Source: Chryseobacterium panacisoli
GTDB taxonomy: Bacteria; Bacteroidota; Bacteroidia; Flavobacteriales; Weeksellaceae
Reading direction: 5' to 3'
NCBI RefSeq assembly: GCF_008274625.1
Contig: NZ_VTRU01000001.1
Location: 1,364,001 to 1,428,000 of the forward strand
DNA length: 64,000 nucleotides
The notes beneath the pieces were generated by a model, which saw only the letters and a program-made list of their open reading frames with translations, was not told the origin of the DNA and searched no databases. Below, one piece after another: positions 8,842 through 17,936 of the stretch. Position 1 is the stretch's first letter; every line of letters starts with the position of its first letter. A program made the position numbers and the translations under genes.

Positions 8842-9750
8842 TTGAAAGATTATAAACTTATTTTTGCTGTTCTTACCGTTGCTATGGTCTGGGGAACTAC
8901 ATTTTTGGCCATACGTGTGGCAGTGGAAACCATTCCTGCCTGGTTTGTAGCAGGAATCCGTCAGTTTTTGGCTTCTCTCATTATGCTTGTTGTTTTACTT
9001 TCCAGAAAGGAATTCAAGTGGATCGGCTGGAAGAGTTTGGGATATCAGATTATTTTTTCTTCCCTGATGCTTGTTGTTGCTAATGGTATGACTACAGTAG
9101 CCGAGGAAACTGTTTCGAGCAGTCTAGCCTCTCTTATCAGTGCCTGTTCACCTATCCTTGTTTTTCTGGGAAGTGTAGCTGTGGGATTGCAGAAATTCAG
9201 TTTACGGGCTCTCACTGGCGTTCTGCTATGTTTCAGCGGAATTCTTTTTATTTTCTGGGACGGACTGAAAGATCTCGCTAACCCGGATTACAGAATGGGG
9301 ATGATCTTTCTGTTCTGCGCTATTGCAGGTTGGGCTTCCGGAACCATTTTCACCAAGAAATTAAATATCCAGAGCGGAAATATAACGTTAAATCTGTTTT
9401 ATCAGTTCCTGTTTGCAGGTGTTGTTCAGATTATTTTTGCATTTCTGTTTTCTGAAAATTACAACTTCGGAAATTGGACCATAAAGAGTATTTCAGCCAT
9501 GTTATACCTTTCTGTTTTTGGTTCAGTAGCCGCTTTTTTTGCCTTCCATTATGCACTGACGAAAATTTCACCGGTACAGGTTTCTATTCTGGCTTATATC
9601 AACACCATTATTGCTATATTTTTAGGATGGCTGATTATGGATGAGAAAGTGACTTTTAAGTTTATTCTTGCGGCTGTCATGATCATCTGTGGAGTTTTTA
9701 TTATTAATTACAAACCGGAGATGTTTAAAAGACAAAAAATAGAGTCTTAA
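8842..9750 (+). CDS. EamA (DMT superfamily) transporter
   Basis: About 302 residues with ten hydrophobic segments in two EamA repeats. The first repeat starts VAMVWGTTFLAIRVAVETIPAWF; the second (around residue 155) has GWASGTIFTKKL. Family members export small metabolites or amino acids; the substrate is not predictable. No ATG is available near the N-terminus. TTG at 8842 gives the normal family length and follows the promoter at 8812, whereas the TTG at 8773 would add 23 residues upstream of it. The start is therefore less certain than the product. Confidence 0.85.
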   Translation: MKDYKLIFAVLTVAMVWGTTFLAIRVAVETIPAWFVAGIRQFLASLIMLVVLLSRKEFKWIGWKSLGYQIIFSSLMLVVANGMTTVAEETVSSSLASLISACSPILVFLGSVAVGLQKFSLRALTGVLLCFSGILFIFWDGLKDLANPDYRMGMIFLFCAIAGWASGTIFTKKLNIQSGNITLNLFYQFLFAGVVQIIFAFLFSENYNFGNWTIKSISAMLYLSVFGSVAAFFAFHYALTKISPVQVSILAYINTIIAIFLGWLIMDEKVTFKFILAAVMIICGVFIINYKPEMFKRQKIES

Positions 9751-9841
9751 AGCAGAAAATAATACCAACAATCTTACCCAATCTATCCAACTGTTTTTTA
9801 ACTTATTAAATATTTTAAAATCCAGATGCATTTCAAACAGG

Positions 9842-9871
9842 TTTGATATTCCCCTCATTTTTCTTATATTG
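9842..9871 (+). promoter_or_regulatory. Promoter for the lipoprotein-antiporter pair
   Basis: TTTG at 9842-9845, a 19-base spacer, then TATATTG at 9865-9871 (one T short of consensus), 20 bases before the lipoprotein ATG. Confidence 0.5.
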
Positions 9872-9891
9872 TATACTCCAACCCATACAAT

Positions 9892-10455
9892 ATGCTGAAA
9901 AACACATTTTTTTTATTTCTGGTCTCTTCTTTTTTTCTTGTAAGCTGTGATTACAAAGAAAAGGAGAAAACCCTGACAGACAGAGAAAAACAATTATTAG
10001 AAAAAGAAAAAGTATTCGCGAAGAAAGAATCCGAATATCAGTCGCTCCTGAAAATGAGAGACAGCATTTTCGCCAAAAAAGATTCTGTAGTGATTGCAAC
10101 CTGGCCCGCGGAAATTTCCGGCCCATGGAATGGAAAAGTAATCTGTACAGAATCCAACTGCAGTGAATATGCTGTGGGTGATCAACGTACTGATATCTGG
10201 GAATTTGATAACGATTCTACCCAGCCTATTACCAAAATTATCAATAACAATAATCTGGTAAGGCTGTATACGGGCAAATTTGAAAATAATGAGATCAGAT
10301 TGTCTTTCAAAACAGATTCTACAGCGAAAAAGAATGTAGAAATGAGCGTTCTTCTTAATGATATTTCGGACAACAAGATCAAAGGAACAAGAACCATCAC
10401 ATCCGATGGCTGTACCGCCAAGTTCTCTGTTGAATTAGTACGTTCCACAAAATAA
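9892..10455 (+). CDS. Lipoprotein with coiled coil, function unknown
   Basis: 187 residues. The N-terminus is a lipoprotein signal with the lipobox LVSC (cysteine at residue 20). A charged, heptad-like coiled coil follows (about 22-65, rich in Glu and Lys), then a globular part with two cysteine-bearing patches (ICTESNCSEY and SDGCTAKF). The family is not recognised. It ends six bases before the antiporter gene, so the two are probably co-transcribed and the lipoprotein may sit close to the transporter's site of action. Confidence 0.75.
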   Translation: MLKNTFFLFLVSSFFLVSCDYKEKEKTLTDREKQLLEKEKVFAKKESEYQSLLKMRDSIFAKKDSVVIATWPAEISGPWNGKVICTESNCSEYAVGDQRTDIWEFDNDSTQPITKIINNNNLVRLYTGKFENNEIRLSFKTDSTAKKNVEMSVLLNDISDNKIKGTRTITSDGCTAKFSVELVRSTK

Positions 10456-10461
10456 ACACTT

Positions 10462-12585
10462 ATGATTTTACTGAGTATACACAACCTGAGTCTTCCTATA
10501 GAAGATCCGGTACTGAAGTTCCTGTTGGTACTGGTCATCATTCTGGCAGCGCCATTGCTTCTGAATAAAATTAAAGTTCCCCACCTTTTGGGGCTTATCA
10601 TCGCCGGAGCCATCATTGGTCCGAACGGATTCAATGTATTGTCCAGAGACAGCAGTATTGTGGTAACGGGAACTACCGGACTGCTTTATATCATGTTCCT
10701 GGCAGGTCTAGAGATTGATATGGGAGATTTTAAAAAGAACAAATGGAAAAGTCTCACCTTTGGTATCTATACCTTCACCGTTCCCTTTGTACTGGGATAT
10801 CTTGGAGGATATTATATTTTACACTTTTCAATGTTGACCTCTATCCTGTTTGCCAGTCTTTTTTCGTCGCATACCCTTATCGCTTACCCGCTAGTGAGCA
10901 AATTGGGAATTGCAAAAAATAAGGCTGTCAATATCACCGTTGGAGGTACAATGATCACAGATATTCTGGCCTTATTGGTACTTGCCGTAATTGTAGGAAT
11001 GTCCCAGGGAGATGTAGGAACAGAGTTTTGGGTTAAATTATCGGTTTCTTTCATTGTTTTTGCATTGATTGTACTGATTGTCTTCCCTATTATAGGACGT
11101 TGGTTTTTCAAAAGGGTGGAGGATAAAATCTCACAGTATATTTTTGTATTGGTCATGATTTATCTGGCTGCCATGCTTGCTGAACTGGCCGGTGTGGAGG
11201 CCATTATTGGAGCATTCTTTGCCGGATTGGCCTTAAACAGACTTATTCCTCACACTTCTTCTCTGATGAACAGGGTTGAATTTGTGGGTAATGCCATCTT
11301 TATTCCTTTTTTCCTGATCAGTGTGGGAATGCTGATTGATTTTAAAGTGTTCTTTAAAAGCTGGGAAACATTGGAGGTAGCCGGAATTATGCTGGTTGCA
11401 TCTATCGGAGGAAAATATCTTTCTGCCATAGCTACTCAAAAAACATTCAGGCTGACCAAAGAGGAAGGAAAACTTATCTTTGGATTAAGCTCTGCCTCTG
11501 CAGCAGCAACACTGGCCTCTGTAATGGTAGGATACAACATCATCCTTTCTGAAACCGAAACCGGAGAACCGGTAAGATTACTGAATGAACATGTACTGAA
11601 TGGCAGTATTTTATTGATCCTGATTTCATGTACCATATCATCTTTTATTTCAATGGCAAGTGCGCAGAAAATTGCTGAAAGTGATAATGAAGATACGGTT
11701 TCCGGAACTACGCATGAAGAAGAAAATATTCTCTTGGCAATCAACCATGAGGAAACAGTTGAAAGAATGGTGAATCTGGGAATTCTGATCAAAGCGCATT
11801 CCAATACGGAAGACCTGTTTGCCCTGAATGTCATCAATGAAGATAAAAATGAATCTTCAGTAAAGAATGCTGAAAAGCTTCTTCACCAGGCAGCAGATGC
11901 AGCCGCAGCCGCAGATGTGAAACTGCAGGCTTTAAAAAGATATGACAATGATGTTATCAATGGAGTAAATAATGTGATTAAGGAACAGAAAATCACAGAC
12001 CTCATCATCGGACTGGAGGATGAAAAAGGGTTCTCCCCTTCTTTTGTTTATAATCTTTACAACGGTTACCTGCAGAATGATGATGTGAATGTGCTCGTAT
12101 ATCATGCTGCACAACCGCTTTCTACCATTAAAAAATATGCCGTCATGATTCCTGAGAATGCCGATAAGGATGCAGGATTCTTCCATGCATTGCTTAGAGT
12201 ATGGAATATTGCCAGAAATTCCGGGGCTACAGTTGTTTTTTATGCCCCTGAAAACATCATTGATATTCTGCAGAAAATCATGAAAAAAGCCAGTATAGAA
12301 GCAGAATTTATTATTATGAGCACATGGCAGGATGGTGAAAGAACCGCTGCCCAGCTGAAAGATGATGAAGCACTGATTATCCTGATGGCAAAACGAGGTA
12401 TGAAATCCTATATTCCACGAATGAGACTTATCCCGGAACTTCTCAACAGAAACCTGAGCGATAATAACTATCTTTTGATCTTCCCTTTCTCAGAATATGA
12501 TAAAAACAGTCCGGAAATACGTTCTGTAGGAAATCACGGAGATTTTGTGGAGATCGGAAATGTGATTCAGAAGATTTTTAAATAA
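10462..12585 (+). CDS. CPA2-type cation:proton antiporter with C-terminal USP-like region
   Basis: 707 residues. The N-terminal 390 or so residues hold about 12 hydrophobic segments with family patterns such as HLLGLIIAGAIIGPNG, LFLAGLEIDM-like (MFLAGLEID), and GVEAIIGAFFAGLALNRLIP. The C-terminal 300 residues are soluble and look like two universal-stress-protein-type domains (ENILLAINHEE, ITDLIIGLEDEKGFSPSF). Members exchange Na+ or K+ for H+ across the inner membrane; the USP part could sense nucleotides. Ion preference is not determinable here. Confidence 0.88.
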   Translation: MILLSIHNLSLPIEDPVLKFLLVLVIILAAPLLLNKIKVPHLLGLIIAGAIIGPNGFNVLSRDSSIVVTGTTGLLYIMFLAGLEIDMGDFKKNKWKSLTFGIYTFTVPFVLGYLGGYYILHFSMLTSILFASLFSSHTLIAYPLVSKLGIAKNKAVNITVGGTMITDILALLVLAVIVGMSQGDVGTEFWVKLSVSFIVFALIVLIVFPIIGRWFFKRVEDKISQYIFVLVMIYLAAMLAELAGVEAIIGAFFAGLALNRLIPHTSSLMNRVEFVGNAIFIPFFLISVGMLIDFKVFFKSWETLEVAGIMLVASIGGKYLSAIATQKTFRLTKEEGKLIFGLSSASAAATLASVMVGYNIILSETETGEPVRLLNEHVLNGSILLILISCTISSFISMASAQKIAESDNEDTVSGTTHEEENILLAINHEETVERMVNLGILIKAHSNTEDLFALNVINEDKNESSVKNAEKLLHQAADAAAAADVKLQALKRYDNDVINGVNNVIKEQKITDLIIGLEDEKGFSPSFVYNLYNGYLQNDDVNVLVYHAAQPLSTIKKYAVMIPENADKDAGFFHALLRVWNIARNSGATVVFYAPENIIDILQKIMKKASIEAEFIIMSTWQDGERTAAQLKDDEALIILMAKRGMKSYIPRMRLIPELLNRNLSDNNYLLIFPFSEYDKNSPEIRSVGNHGDFVEIGNVIQKIFK

Positions 12586-12587
12586 AG

Positions 12588-12625
12588 AAAGCTGGAAGCA
12601 GGAAGAGAGATGGTGGAAGTTATCT
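12588..12625. repeat. Purine-rich intergenic repeat copy
   Basis: AAGCTGGAAGCAGGAAGAGA followed by TGGTGGAAGTTAT directly after the antiporter stop. Same family as 1960-2180. Confidence 0.5.
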
Positions 12626-12671
12626 GAGTACGAATAATCATTTTTCCTAAAATCATTAAACAATTGAATTA

Positions 12672-12810
12672 TCAATAGGATCGGGCTTTAGCCTAATATA
12701 AATGACATGAATACATTTGGCTTTAGCCGAAGCCTAAAATCAAGTTTTGGCTAAAGCCATTTGAATTAACAATTATTTTTAAACGGGCTAAAGCCCGTTC
12801 CTATTGAATA
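12672..12810. repeat. GGCTAAAGCC palindrome cluster with TCCTATTGA ends
   Basis: Four copies of the GGCTTTAGCC / GGCTAAAGCC core occur in 139 bases. The outer two are inverted and carry the same conserved tail: TCAATAGGA at 12672-12680 on the left, TTCCTATTGA on the right. The right copy AACGGGCTAAAGCCCGTT is a perfect palindrome apart from its centre. The arrangement suggests a small mobile or amplified intergenic element rather than a gene. Confidence 0.65.
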
Positions 12811-12820
12811 ATCGCATAAC

Positions 12821-12861
12821 AAAAGGGAGCTTGTTTTATTTTTTAAAACAGCTCCCTTTTT
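12821..12861 (-). terminator. Terminator after purK
   Basis: AAAAGGGAGCT.. pairs with ..AGCTCCCTTTT around an A/T-rich loop (TTTTATTTTTTAAAA can extend the stem). On the minus strand it ends in a T-rich tract 18 bases after the purK stop. Confidence 0.8.
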
Positions 12862-12878
12862 ATATTTATTAAATGGGT

Positions 12879-13991
12879 TTATTCAGAAATTACCCTTACC
12901 ATTCCTTTTACCTGTACAAGCTTTTCCATCAGCTCTTCTCTGGAATCTGCAAGAACGTTGATATGCCCCATTTTTCTTCCCGGCTTGGTTTCTGTTTTTC
13001 CGTATAAATGGATGTACGTTTCAGGAAGCTTTAAAACATCTTCCATTCCTTCGTATACTACTTTTCCTGCATATCCTTCCGCTCCTACCAGATTCAGCAT
13101 TCCGCTGTAAGTAATTGCATCGGTATCTGCTAAAGGTAAGTTTTTAACGACACGGTACATCTGCTCAAACTGAGAATTGGTATTCCCTTCCTGGCTCTGA
13201 TGTCCTGAATTGTGCAGTCTTGGTGCAGTTTCATTCACCCATATTTTTCCTTCTTTGTCAAGGAATAGTTCAATTGCAAATAATCCCGGAGAGTTCACTG
13301 CATTTAAAAATTTCTCTGTTATGGAATCAATTTGATTCTGAACATCTTCTGTTAAAAGAACCGGACATACATTGAAATCTAAAAGATTCAGCTTTGGATC
13401 AGCAACCATTTCCGTTACCGGGAAAATATTGGTTTCTCCTTTTTCATTTCTTGCCACAATTACGGAAAGCTCTTTTTCAATATCTACCAGACTTTCAATA
13501 ACGGAAGCTTCCGCCCATAAATGCTGATAATCTTCTTCCGTTTTGATCACCTGTACTCCTTTTCCGTCATATCCACCTGTATTCATTTTCTGAACAAATG
13601 GCAATGGCATGATGATCTTTTCATCATTGTTCCATACTACCTGAAATTCAGGACTTGGAATATCATGGGTTTTATAAAATTCTTTCTGAAGGATCTTTTG
13701 CTGGATCGTTTTGATGATACTGGCATTAGGAACAACTCTTATTCCCTGCTTTTCAAGTTCTGCCAATGCATCAGCATTTACGTGTTCTATCTCAATGGTT
13801 ACGACGTCTTTATCTTTTCCGAAGTTAAGAACCGTATCATAGTCATTAAAATTTCCCTGTGTAAAATATGATATCTTATGACATGGCGCATCAGAAGCCG
13901 GATCCAGTGTATAAAACTCATCATCATACTTCAGTGCACTTTGTATCAGCATTCTTCCCAGCTGTCCGCCTCCCAGAATTCCTATTTTCAT
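12879..13991 (-). CDS. purK: 5-(carboxyamino)imidazole ribonucleotide synthase
   Basis: 370 residues, ATP-grasp fold. It makes N5-CAIR from AIR, ATP and bicarbonate, the substrate of PurE (8125-8628). N-terminal GILGGGQLGRML, then VTIEIEHVN, the ATP-binding region MNTGGYDGKGVQVI, and the metal-binding and substrate block WVNETAPRLHNSGHQS. PurE and PurK are usually adjacent; here four unrelated rightward genes' worth of sequence (about 4.2 kb) separates them on the same strand. It has its own terminator. Confidence 0.97.
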   Translation of the reverse strand: MKIGILGGGQLGRMLIQSALKYDDEFYTLDPASDAPCHKISYFTQGNFNDYDTVLNFGKDKDVVTIEIEHVNADALAELEKQGIRVVPNASIIKTIQQKILQKEFYKTHDIPSPEFQVVWNNDEKIIMPLPFVQKMNTGGYDGKGVQVIKTEEDYQHLWAEASVIESLVDIEKELSVIVARNEKGETNIFPVTEMVADPKLNLLDFNVCPVLLTEDVQNQIDSITEKFLNAVNSPGLFAIELFLDKEGKIWVNETAPRLHNSGHQSQEGNTNSQFEQMYRVVKNLPLADTDAITYSGMLNLVGAEGYAGKVVYEGMEDVLKLPETYIHLYGKTETKPGRKMGHINVLADSREELMEKLVQVKGMVRVISE

Positions 13992-14016
13992 TTTTTATTT
14001 TTATTAGATTTACTTT

Positions 14017-14568
14017 TTATTGAATTTTATCGATCTTTAAATATCCAAGCCCCATAGGGTTCTCCTGATTTTCTGCATCAGATTTTTTAAGAACGATAGC
14101 ATATTTCTCTTTCATGTAAGCAGGAAGAATATCATTTACATTGAAGATATCGTCAATATCTACTCCATGCTTATCATCAATATGACTTACAGCTCCTTCA
14201 AAGCCCATTGTCTGATAAAACTCAGTAGCTTTTGCCCTTTTTACAATTTCCCCCATAGACTGCCCCACCATTAAGTGCTGCTCATGAAATTCTTCAAAAA
14301 AACCAGGCTTGTAGCCTCCCAGATTGAGAAAAAACAATTGATTTTCTGATGACCTCTCTCCTTTTTCTACTATTTCCACTTCATAGCCATCAGCAAATCT
14401 AACTTCCTGGTAACAATCCAGATGAATTTTACCTTCTGCTTCCTTCCAAAACTCTTTCATATCCGGAATCAAATCTTTAAGACTCTCTGCTATTCCGAAG
14501 AAAACATCGTGCTGCTCAATATTTCTCCCTTTAGGAGTTGCCCCAAGGATGACATAAAATAATTTCAT
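14017..14568 (-). CDS. DUF1543 domain-containing protein
   Basis: 183 residues from the ATG at 14568, giving the typical N-terminus MKLFYVILGATPKGRNIEQHD. Two similar halves are visible (FYVILGATPKGR..FFGI and FFLNLGGYKPGFFEEFHE), as expected for DUF1543. The biochemical role is unknown. A frame starting at 14580 adds four residues, but the promoter box at 14586-14593 would leave almost no leader, so the second ATG is preferred. Divergent from the TauE/SafE gene. Confidence 0.8.
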   Translation of the reverse strand: MKLFYVILGATPKGRNIEQHDVFFGIAESLKDLIPDMKEFWKEAEGKIHLDCYQEVRFADGYEVEIVEKGERSSENQLFFLNLGGYKPGFFEEFHEQHLMVGQSMGEIVKRAKATEFYQTMGFEGAVSHIDDKHGVDIDDIFNVNDILPAYMKEKYAIVLKKSDAENQENPMGLGYLKIDKIQ

Positions 14569-14585
14569 TACATTTTTCATGCATG

Positions 14586-14615
14586 CAAAAATACGTTAAA
14601 TTTATCTTTTTCAAA
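14586..14615 (-). promoter_or_regulatory. Promoter for the DUF1543 gene
   Basis: On the minus strand TTTG (14612-14615), an 18-base spacer and TATTTTTG (14586-14593) fit the Bacteroidetes consensus. Confidence 0.7.
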
Positions 14616-14617
14616 TG

Positions 14618-14649
14618 TTTGGCAGACTACTACAATAATTTTATATTTG
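14618..14649 (+). promoter_or_regulatory. Promoter for the TauE/SafE-DUF1634 operon
   Basis: TTTG at 14618-14621, a 20-base spacer, TATATTTG at 14642-14649, 16 bases before the ATG. It sits back to back with the leftward promoter, only two bases apart. Confidence 0.7.
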
Positions 14650-14665
14650 TAACATTATTTGTAGT

Positions 14666-15496
14666 ATGTCAGAAATCATCATACTCTTCCTTGGCGCAAT
14701 TTCCGCTGGTCTTTTAGGTTCACTTACGGGTTTAGGAGGAGGAGTTATTATCATTCCTTTATTAACGCTGGGTTTTGGCGTTCCAATGCATTATGCTATC
14801 GGTGCTTCACTCATTTCTGTGATTGGTACCTCTTCCGGCGCGGCTGTAGCTTTCGTCAAAGAAGGATTTACCAATATGAGAATCGGAATGTTTCTTGAAA
14901 TTGCCACCACAGCAGGAGCTATTGCAGGTGCCCTTGTTTCGGGAATGCTTAATCCCAATACAATCGGAATTATTTTCGCCAGTATTCTTCTTTTAACAGT
15001 TATTTTAAACCTTAAGGGGAAGCCTGATCACCAGCAGCCTTTGGTGAAAGGAAGCCTTGAAGAAAAACTGAAATTGTATGGAACATTCCCTGATAAAGGA
15101 GTATTGAAAAACTATTCCGCAAGAAATACAGTTCCCGGATTTTTGATGATGATGTTTGCCGGTGCAATGTCTGGTCTATTAGGAATAGGTTCTGGTGCAT
15201 TGAAGGTACTGGCAATGGACAATATGATGAAACTGCCTTTCAAGGTATCTACAACGACCAGTAATTTCATGATCGGAGTAACGGCCGTAGCCAGCGCACT
15301 GATCTATTTCCAGAGAGGAGAAATCATTCCTGTCATTGTAGCTCCGGTACTGATAGGAGTTGTCATCGGAAGTTTTATCGGTTCAAAAACGCTGATGGTA
15401 TCAAAGACAAAAAAATTAAAGGTATTTTTTGCCATTGTGATTACTATTCTGTCAATTTACATGATGTATAACGGTATCAATAAAAGCTTCAGATAA
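14666..15496 (+). CDS. TauE/SafE (TSUP) family sulfite/anion exporter
   Basis: 276 residues, about eight hydrophobic segments in two repeats. Signature stretches are GLLGSLTGLGGGVIIIPLLT near the N-terminus and GLLGIGSGALKVLAMDNM in the second half. Family members export sulfite, sulfoacetate or other small anions; the substrate is not shown by context. The stop codon overlaps the next gene's ATG by one base (TAATG), so the two are translationally coupled. Confidence 0.88.
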   Translation: MSEIIILFLGAISAGLLGSLTGLGGGVIIIPLLTLGFGVPMHYAIGASLISVIGTSSGAAVAFVKEGFTNMRIGMFLEIATTAGAIAGALVSGMLNPNTIGIIFASILLLTVILNLKGKPDHQQPLVKGSLEEKLKLYGTFPDKGVLKNYSARNTVPGFLMMMFAGAMSGLLGIGSGALKVLAMDNMMKLPFKVSTTTSNFMIGVTAVASALIYFQRGEIIPVIVAPVLIGVVIGSFIGSKTLMVSKTKKLKVFFAIVITILSIYMMYNGINKSFR

Positions 15497-15879
15497 TGAA
15501 AAAGAATTTTACAGATGTAGATCTGAACCGCTCCGTAGGAAATCTTCTGAGACTGGGTGTTATTCTTTCTGTAGCAACATCCCTGATTGGTTTTATCAAA
15601 TTATTTTTTGAAGGTTTTAAAATGCCTGAAAAATATACAAGCCTTGTGGTAGGTACTTCTTCAGAGAAAGTATGGGGACATTTCTGGAATTCCCTGTGTA
15701 AAGGAGAAGGAATGGCTATTATTCAACTGGGAATTCTTCTGCTGATCTTCACCCCTTTAATGAGAATTGTTTTCGCTTTAATAGGGTATTTAAAAGAAAA
15801 AGACTACGTATATGTAGTCATTTCTTCTATTGTTTTAGCGATTATGGCGGTGAGCTTCTTTGCAGGCTACGCCCACTAA
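15496..15879 (+). CDS. DUF1634 membrane protein, partner of TSUP exporter
   Basis: 127 residues with three hydrophobic segments (about 17-38, 72-97 and 105-125). It begins MKKNFTDVDLNRSVGNLLRLG and contains a LIFTPLMRIVFALIGYL segment typical of DUF1634. This family is commonly encoded directly after TauE/SafE exporters, as here, which suggests a joint transport unit. It converges on the VOC gene with three bases between stops and no obvious terminator. Confidence 0.85.
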   Translation: MKKNFTDVDLNRSVGNLLRLGVILSVATSLIGFIKLFFEGFKMPEKYTSLVVGTSSEKVWGHFWNSLCKGEGMAIIQLGILLLIFTPLMRIVFALIGYLKEKDYVYVVISSIVLAIMAVSFFAGYAH

Positions 15880-15882
15880 TTT

Positions 15883-16260
15883 TTATAGTTCATAAAATTC
15901 TAACGGCAATTGATCGGGATCCTGGGTAAAGAAAAATTCTTTTCCGGTGAATTCATCTATGCGGATTTCTTCACAGTTCAGTCCCTTTGCTATCAGTTCA
16001 TTCCGTTTTTCTGAAACATTTTCAACAGAAAAGGCAAGATGTCTTAAACCACATGCTTCAGGACGTGACGGGCGTTGCGGAGGATTGGGAAAAGAAAACA
16101 GCTCAATCACATAATGATCTCCTATTGCCAGATCAAGTTTATAAGACTGTCTTTCTTCACGGTACACTTCCCGGATGATATTCAGATTTAAAATTTCTGT
16201 ATAAAATTTCTTTGAAACTTCATAATCTGAACAGATGATTGCAATATGATGGATCTTCAT
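15883..16260 (-). CDS. VOC (glyoxalase/bleomycin-resistance fold) protein, YaeR/GloA2-like
   Basis: 125 residues, one complete vicinal-oxygen-chelate domain. The likely metal ligands are His5 (KIHHIAI), Glu in VIELFSF, His in GLRHLAF and Glu in LPLEFYEL, matching the four-ligand arrangement of the small YaeR-type glyoxalase-like metalloproteins. The exact substrate is unknown. A 34-base gap separates it from the upstream NTF2-like gene on the same strand, so they may be co-transcribed. Confidence 0.85.
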   Translation of the reverse strand: MKIHHIAIICSDYEVSKKFYTEILNLNIIREVYREERQSYKLDLAIGDHYVIELFSFPNPPQRPSRPEACGLRHLAFSVENVSEKRNELIAKGLNCEEIRIDEFTGKEFFFTQDPDQLPLEFYEL

Positions 16261-16294
16261 TTTTTATTTTAAACTAATTTTCAATTGAACTTTA

Positions 16295-16735
16295 TTATTG
16301 TATTTCTTTACAGTTATCTTTTCTTCTCGTGTCAATAATATACTGGATTTTCCATTCATTGTTCTGCTTCACCAGCTGAAAGCTATTTGCCCCGCAATGA
16401 GATAATTTTCCTTTTAAGTAAAAAGAATAAGGCGTAAATACACTGGCCAGGTTTCCATCCGTATGAATGGCTTCTACTACAATCCTTTCATCCAGATCTC
16501 CTTTTGTAAATTTTGACACCGAAGCAACAAAATCCGCTATGCTGTCACTTTTTACAACACCATCCTTTGTGATCGTTTGAAGAACTGCATTCTCTGCAAA
16601 GGCTGATTTTACCAATTCTGGATCTGCATTTTTCATGCCAAGGAACAGGTTACGGATAGGTTTTTCAACATCTTTATTTTGTTGGCCGAAGCATGAAATG
16701 CTGATCAGAACAAGAAATATAATTGTTTTATTCAT
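16295..16735 (-). CDS. Secreted NTF2-like (lumazine-binding-like) protein
   Basis: 146 residues. Signal peptide (residues 1-18, ending CFGQ) followed by an NTF2-like cone-fold domain of about 120 residues (VEKPIRNLFLGMKNADPELV, then AENAVLQTI, later CGANSFQLVKQNNEWKI). The pattern matches the putative lumazine-binding/NTF2 group common in Bacteroidetes. No catalytic residues can be assigned and ligand binding is unproven. Confidence 0.75.
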   Translation of the reverse strand: MNKTIIFLVLISISCFGQQNKDVEKPIRNLFLGMKNADPELVKSAFAENAVLQTITKDGVVKSDSIADFVASVSKFTKGDLDERIVVEAIHTDGNLASVFTPYSFYLKGKLSHCGANSFQLVKQNNEWKIQYIIDTRRKDNCKEIQ

Positions 16736-16844
16736 GATATAGGTTTAGATCATTAAAAATAGATAAAATAAAATTTAAATTGATTAGCAGTTTTTAAAAT
16801 TCATTTTCCTTAAATTGTGGTCAAAATTATTTCAGAGCTTTTAT

Positions 16845-17930
16845 ATGTGGATTATCTATCTGACTTTAGCCATTCTTCTTCTGGTCATGACCATACTGCC
16901 AAAAATTCAGCACTCTCACTGGATATTCAGAGTTCCGGAATTTGCTAAAATACAGATCACTTACCTTATCTTTTTCACCTTTCTATTAGGGCTTTTTACT
17001 GATTCTAAAGAATATTTATGGTATTATCAGGGTCTTCTGCTGGTTTTGTTTGTTCATCACAGCCATACCCTCATCAAATACACCCGTTTTTATCCTGTAA
17101 AAAAACACAGACAACGTCACAAGTCTTCTGATAAACTGCATTTTATTTCTGCTAATGTTTATCAGTTCAATAAAGAATATGAAAAATTCACCGGGCTTAT
17201 TAAAAAATATAACCCCGATTTTTTCATGACTATGGAAAGCAATGGTGACTGGGAAAAGGCAATGAGATCTGTGGAAAAAGAATATTGCTACCAGCATAAA
17301 GTGACTCTTGAAAACACTTACGGCATGCATTTCTATTCCAGGATTGAAATCAAAGAAGCAAAGACCCATTATTTCGTTGCTGATGATATCCCCAGTATTG
17401 AGGTACATATGAAAACAGCTGATGGTTTTTCTTTTGTTTTCTTCGGGGTTCATCCTCCGCCGCCAAGTCCTACAGAAGAGGAAACATCAAAGGAAAGAGA
17501 TGGAGACCTTCTGAGCACAGCCAAATGTGTAAAAGACATCAAAAAGCCTGTGATTGTAGTGGGAGACTTCAATAATGTTGCATGGTCAAGATCATCCGTA
17601 CTTTTCAGAAAAACAAGTCATCTTATAGATCCGAGAATAGGCCATTCCTTCGTTTCTACCTTCCATGCAAAATACCGTCTTTTAAGGTTTCCTATCGATC
17701 TGATGTTTCACAGTGAGGATATTTTTATTAAACAGCTGAAGACATTGGAAAATTTTGGTTCAGACCACCTTCCGGTATACTGTGAGTTTTTTATAGACCA
17801 TCACAATGATGAACAGGAAGAATTGATTGAAACAGCGACTTCCGAAGAGAAAGCAGAGGCTGAAATTATGATAGAGGAAGGAAAAAAAGAAGATGGCGAC
17901 CGGGAAACTGTCGTTACTGAAGATTTATAA
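16845..17930 (+). CDS. Endonuclease/exonuclease/phosphatase-fold membrane protein
   Basis: 361 residues from the ATG at 16845; a TTG ten codons upstream is a weaker alternative. Three hydrophobic segments (about 1-85) anchor it, followed by an EEP domain with the expected residues in order: MESNGDW (Glu), GVHPPPPSP, VVGDFNNVAWS (Asp-x-Asn) and GSDHLPVYCEF (Asp-His). The catalytic domain should face the periplasm, as in YafD-like proteins. The C-terminal 40 residues are highly acidic and low in complexity. Nuclease or phosphatase activity is inferred from the fold only. Confidence 0.82.
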   Translation: MWIIYLTLAILLLVMTILPKIQHSHWIFRVPEFAKIQITYLIFFTFLLGLFTDSKEYLWYYQGLLLVLFVHHSHTLIKYTRFYPVKKHRQRHKSSDKLHFISANVYQFNKEYEKFTGLIKKYNPDFFMTMESNGDWEKAMRSVEKEYCYQHKVTLENTYGMHFYSRIEIKEAKTHYFVADDIPSIEVHMKTADGFSFVFFGVHPPPPSPTEEETSKERDGDLLSTAKCVKDIKKPVIVVGDFNNVAWSRSSVLFRKTSHLIDPRIGHSFVSTFHAKYRLLRFPIDLMFHSEDIFIKQLKTLENFGSDHLPVYCEFFIDHHNDEQEELIETATSEEKAEAEIMIEEGKKEDGDRETVVTEDL

Positions 17931-17936
17931 AAAAAA

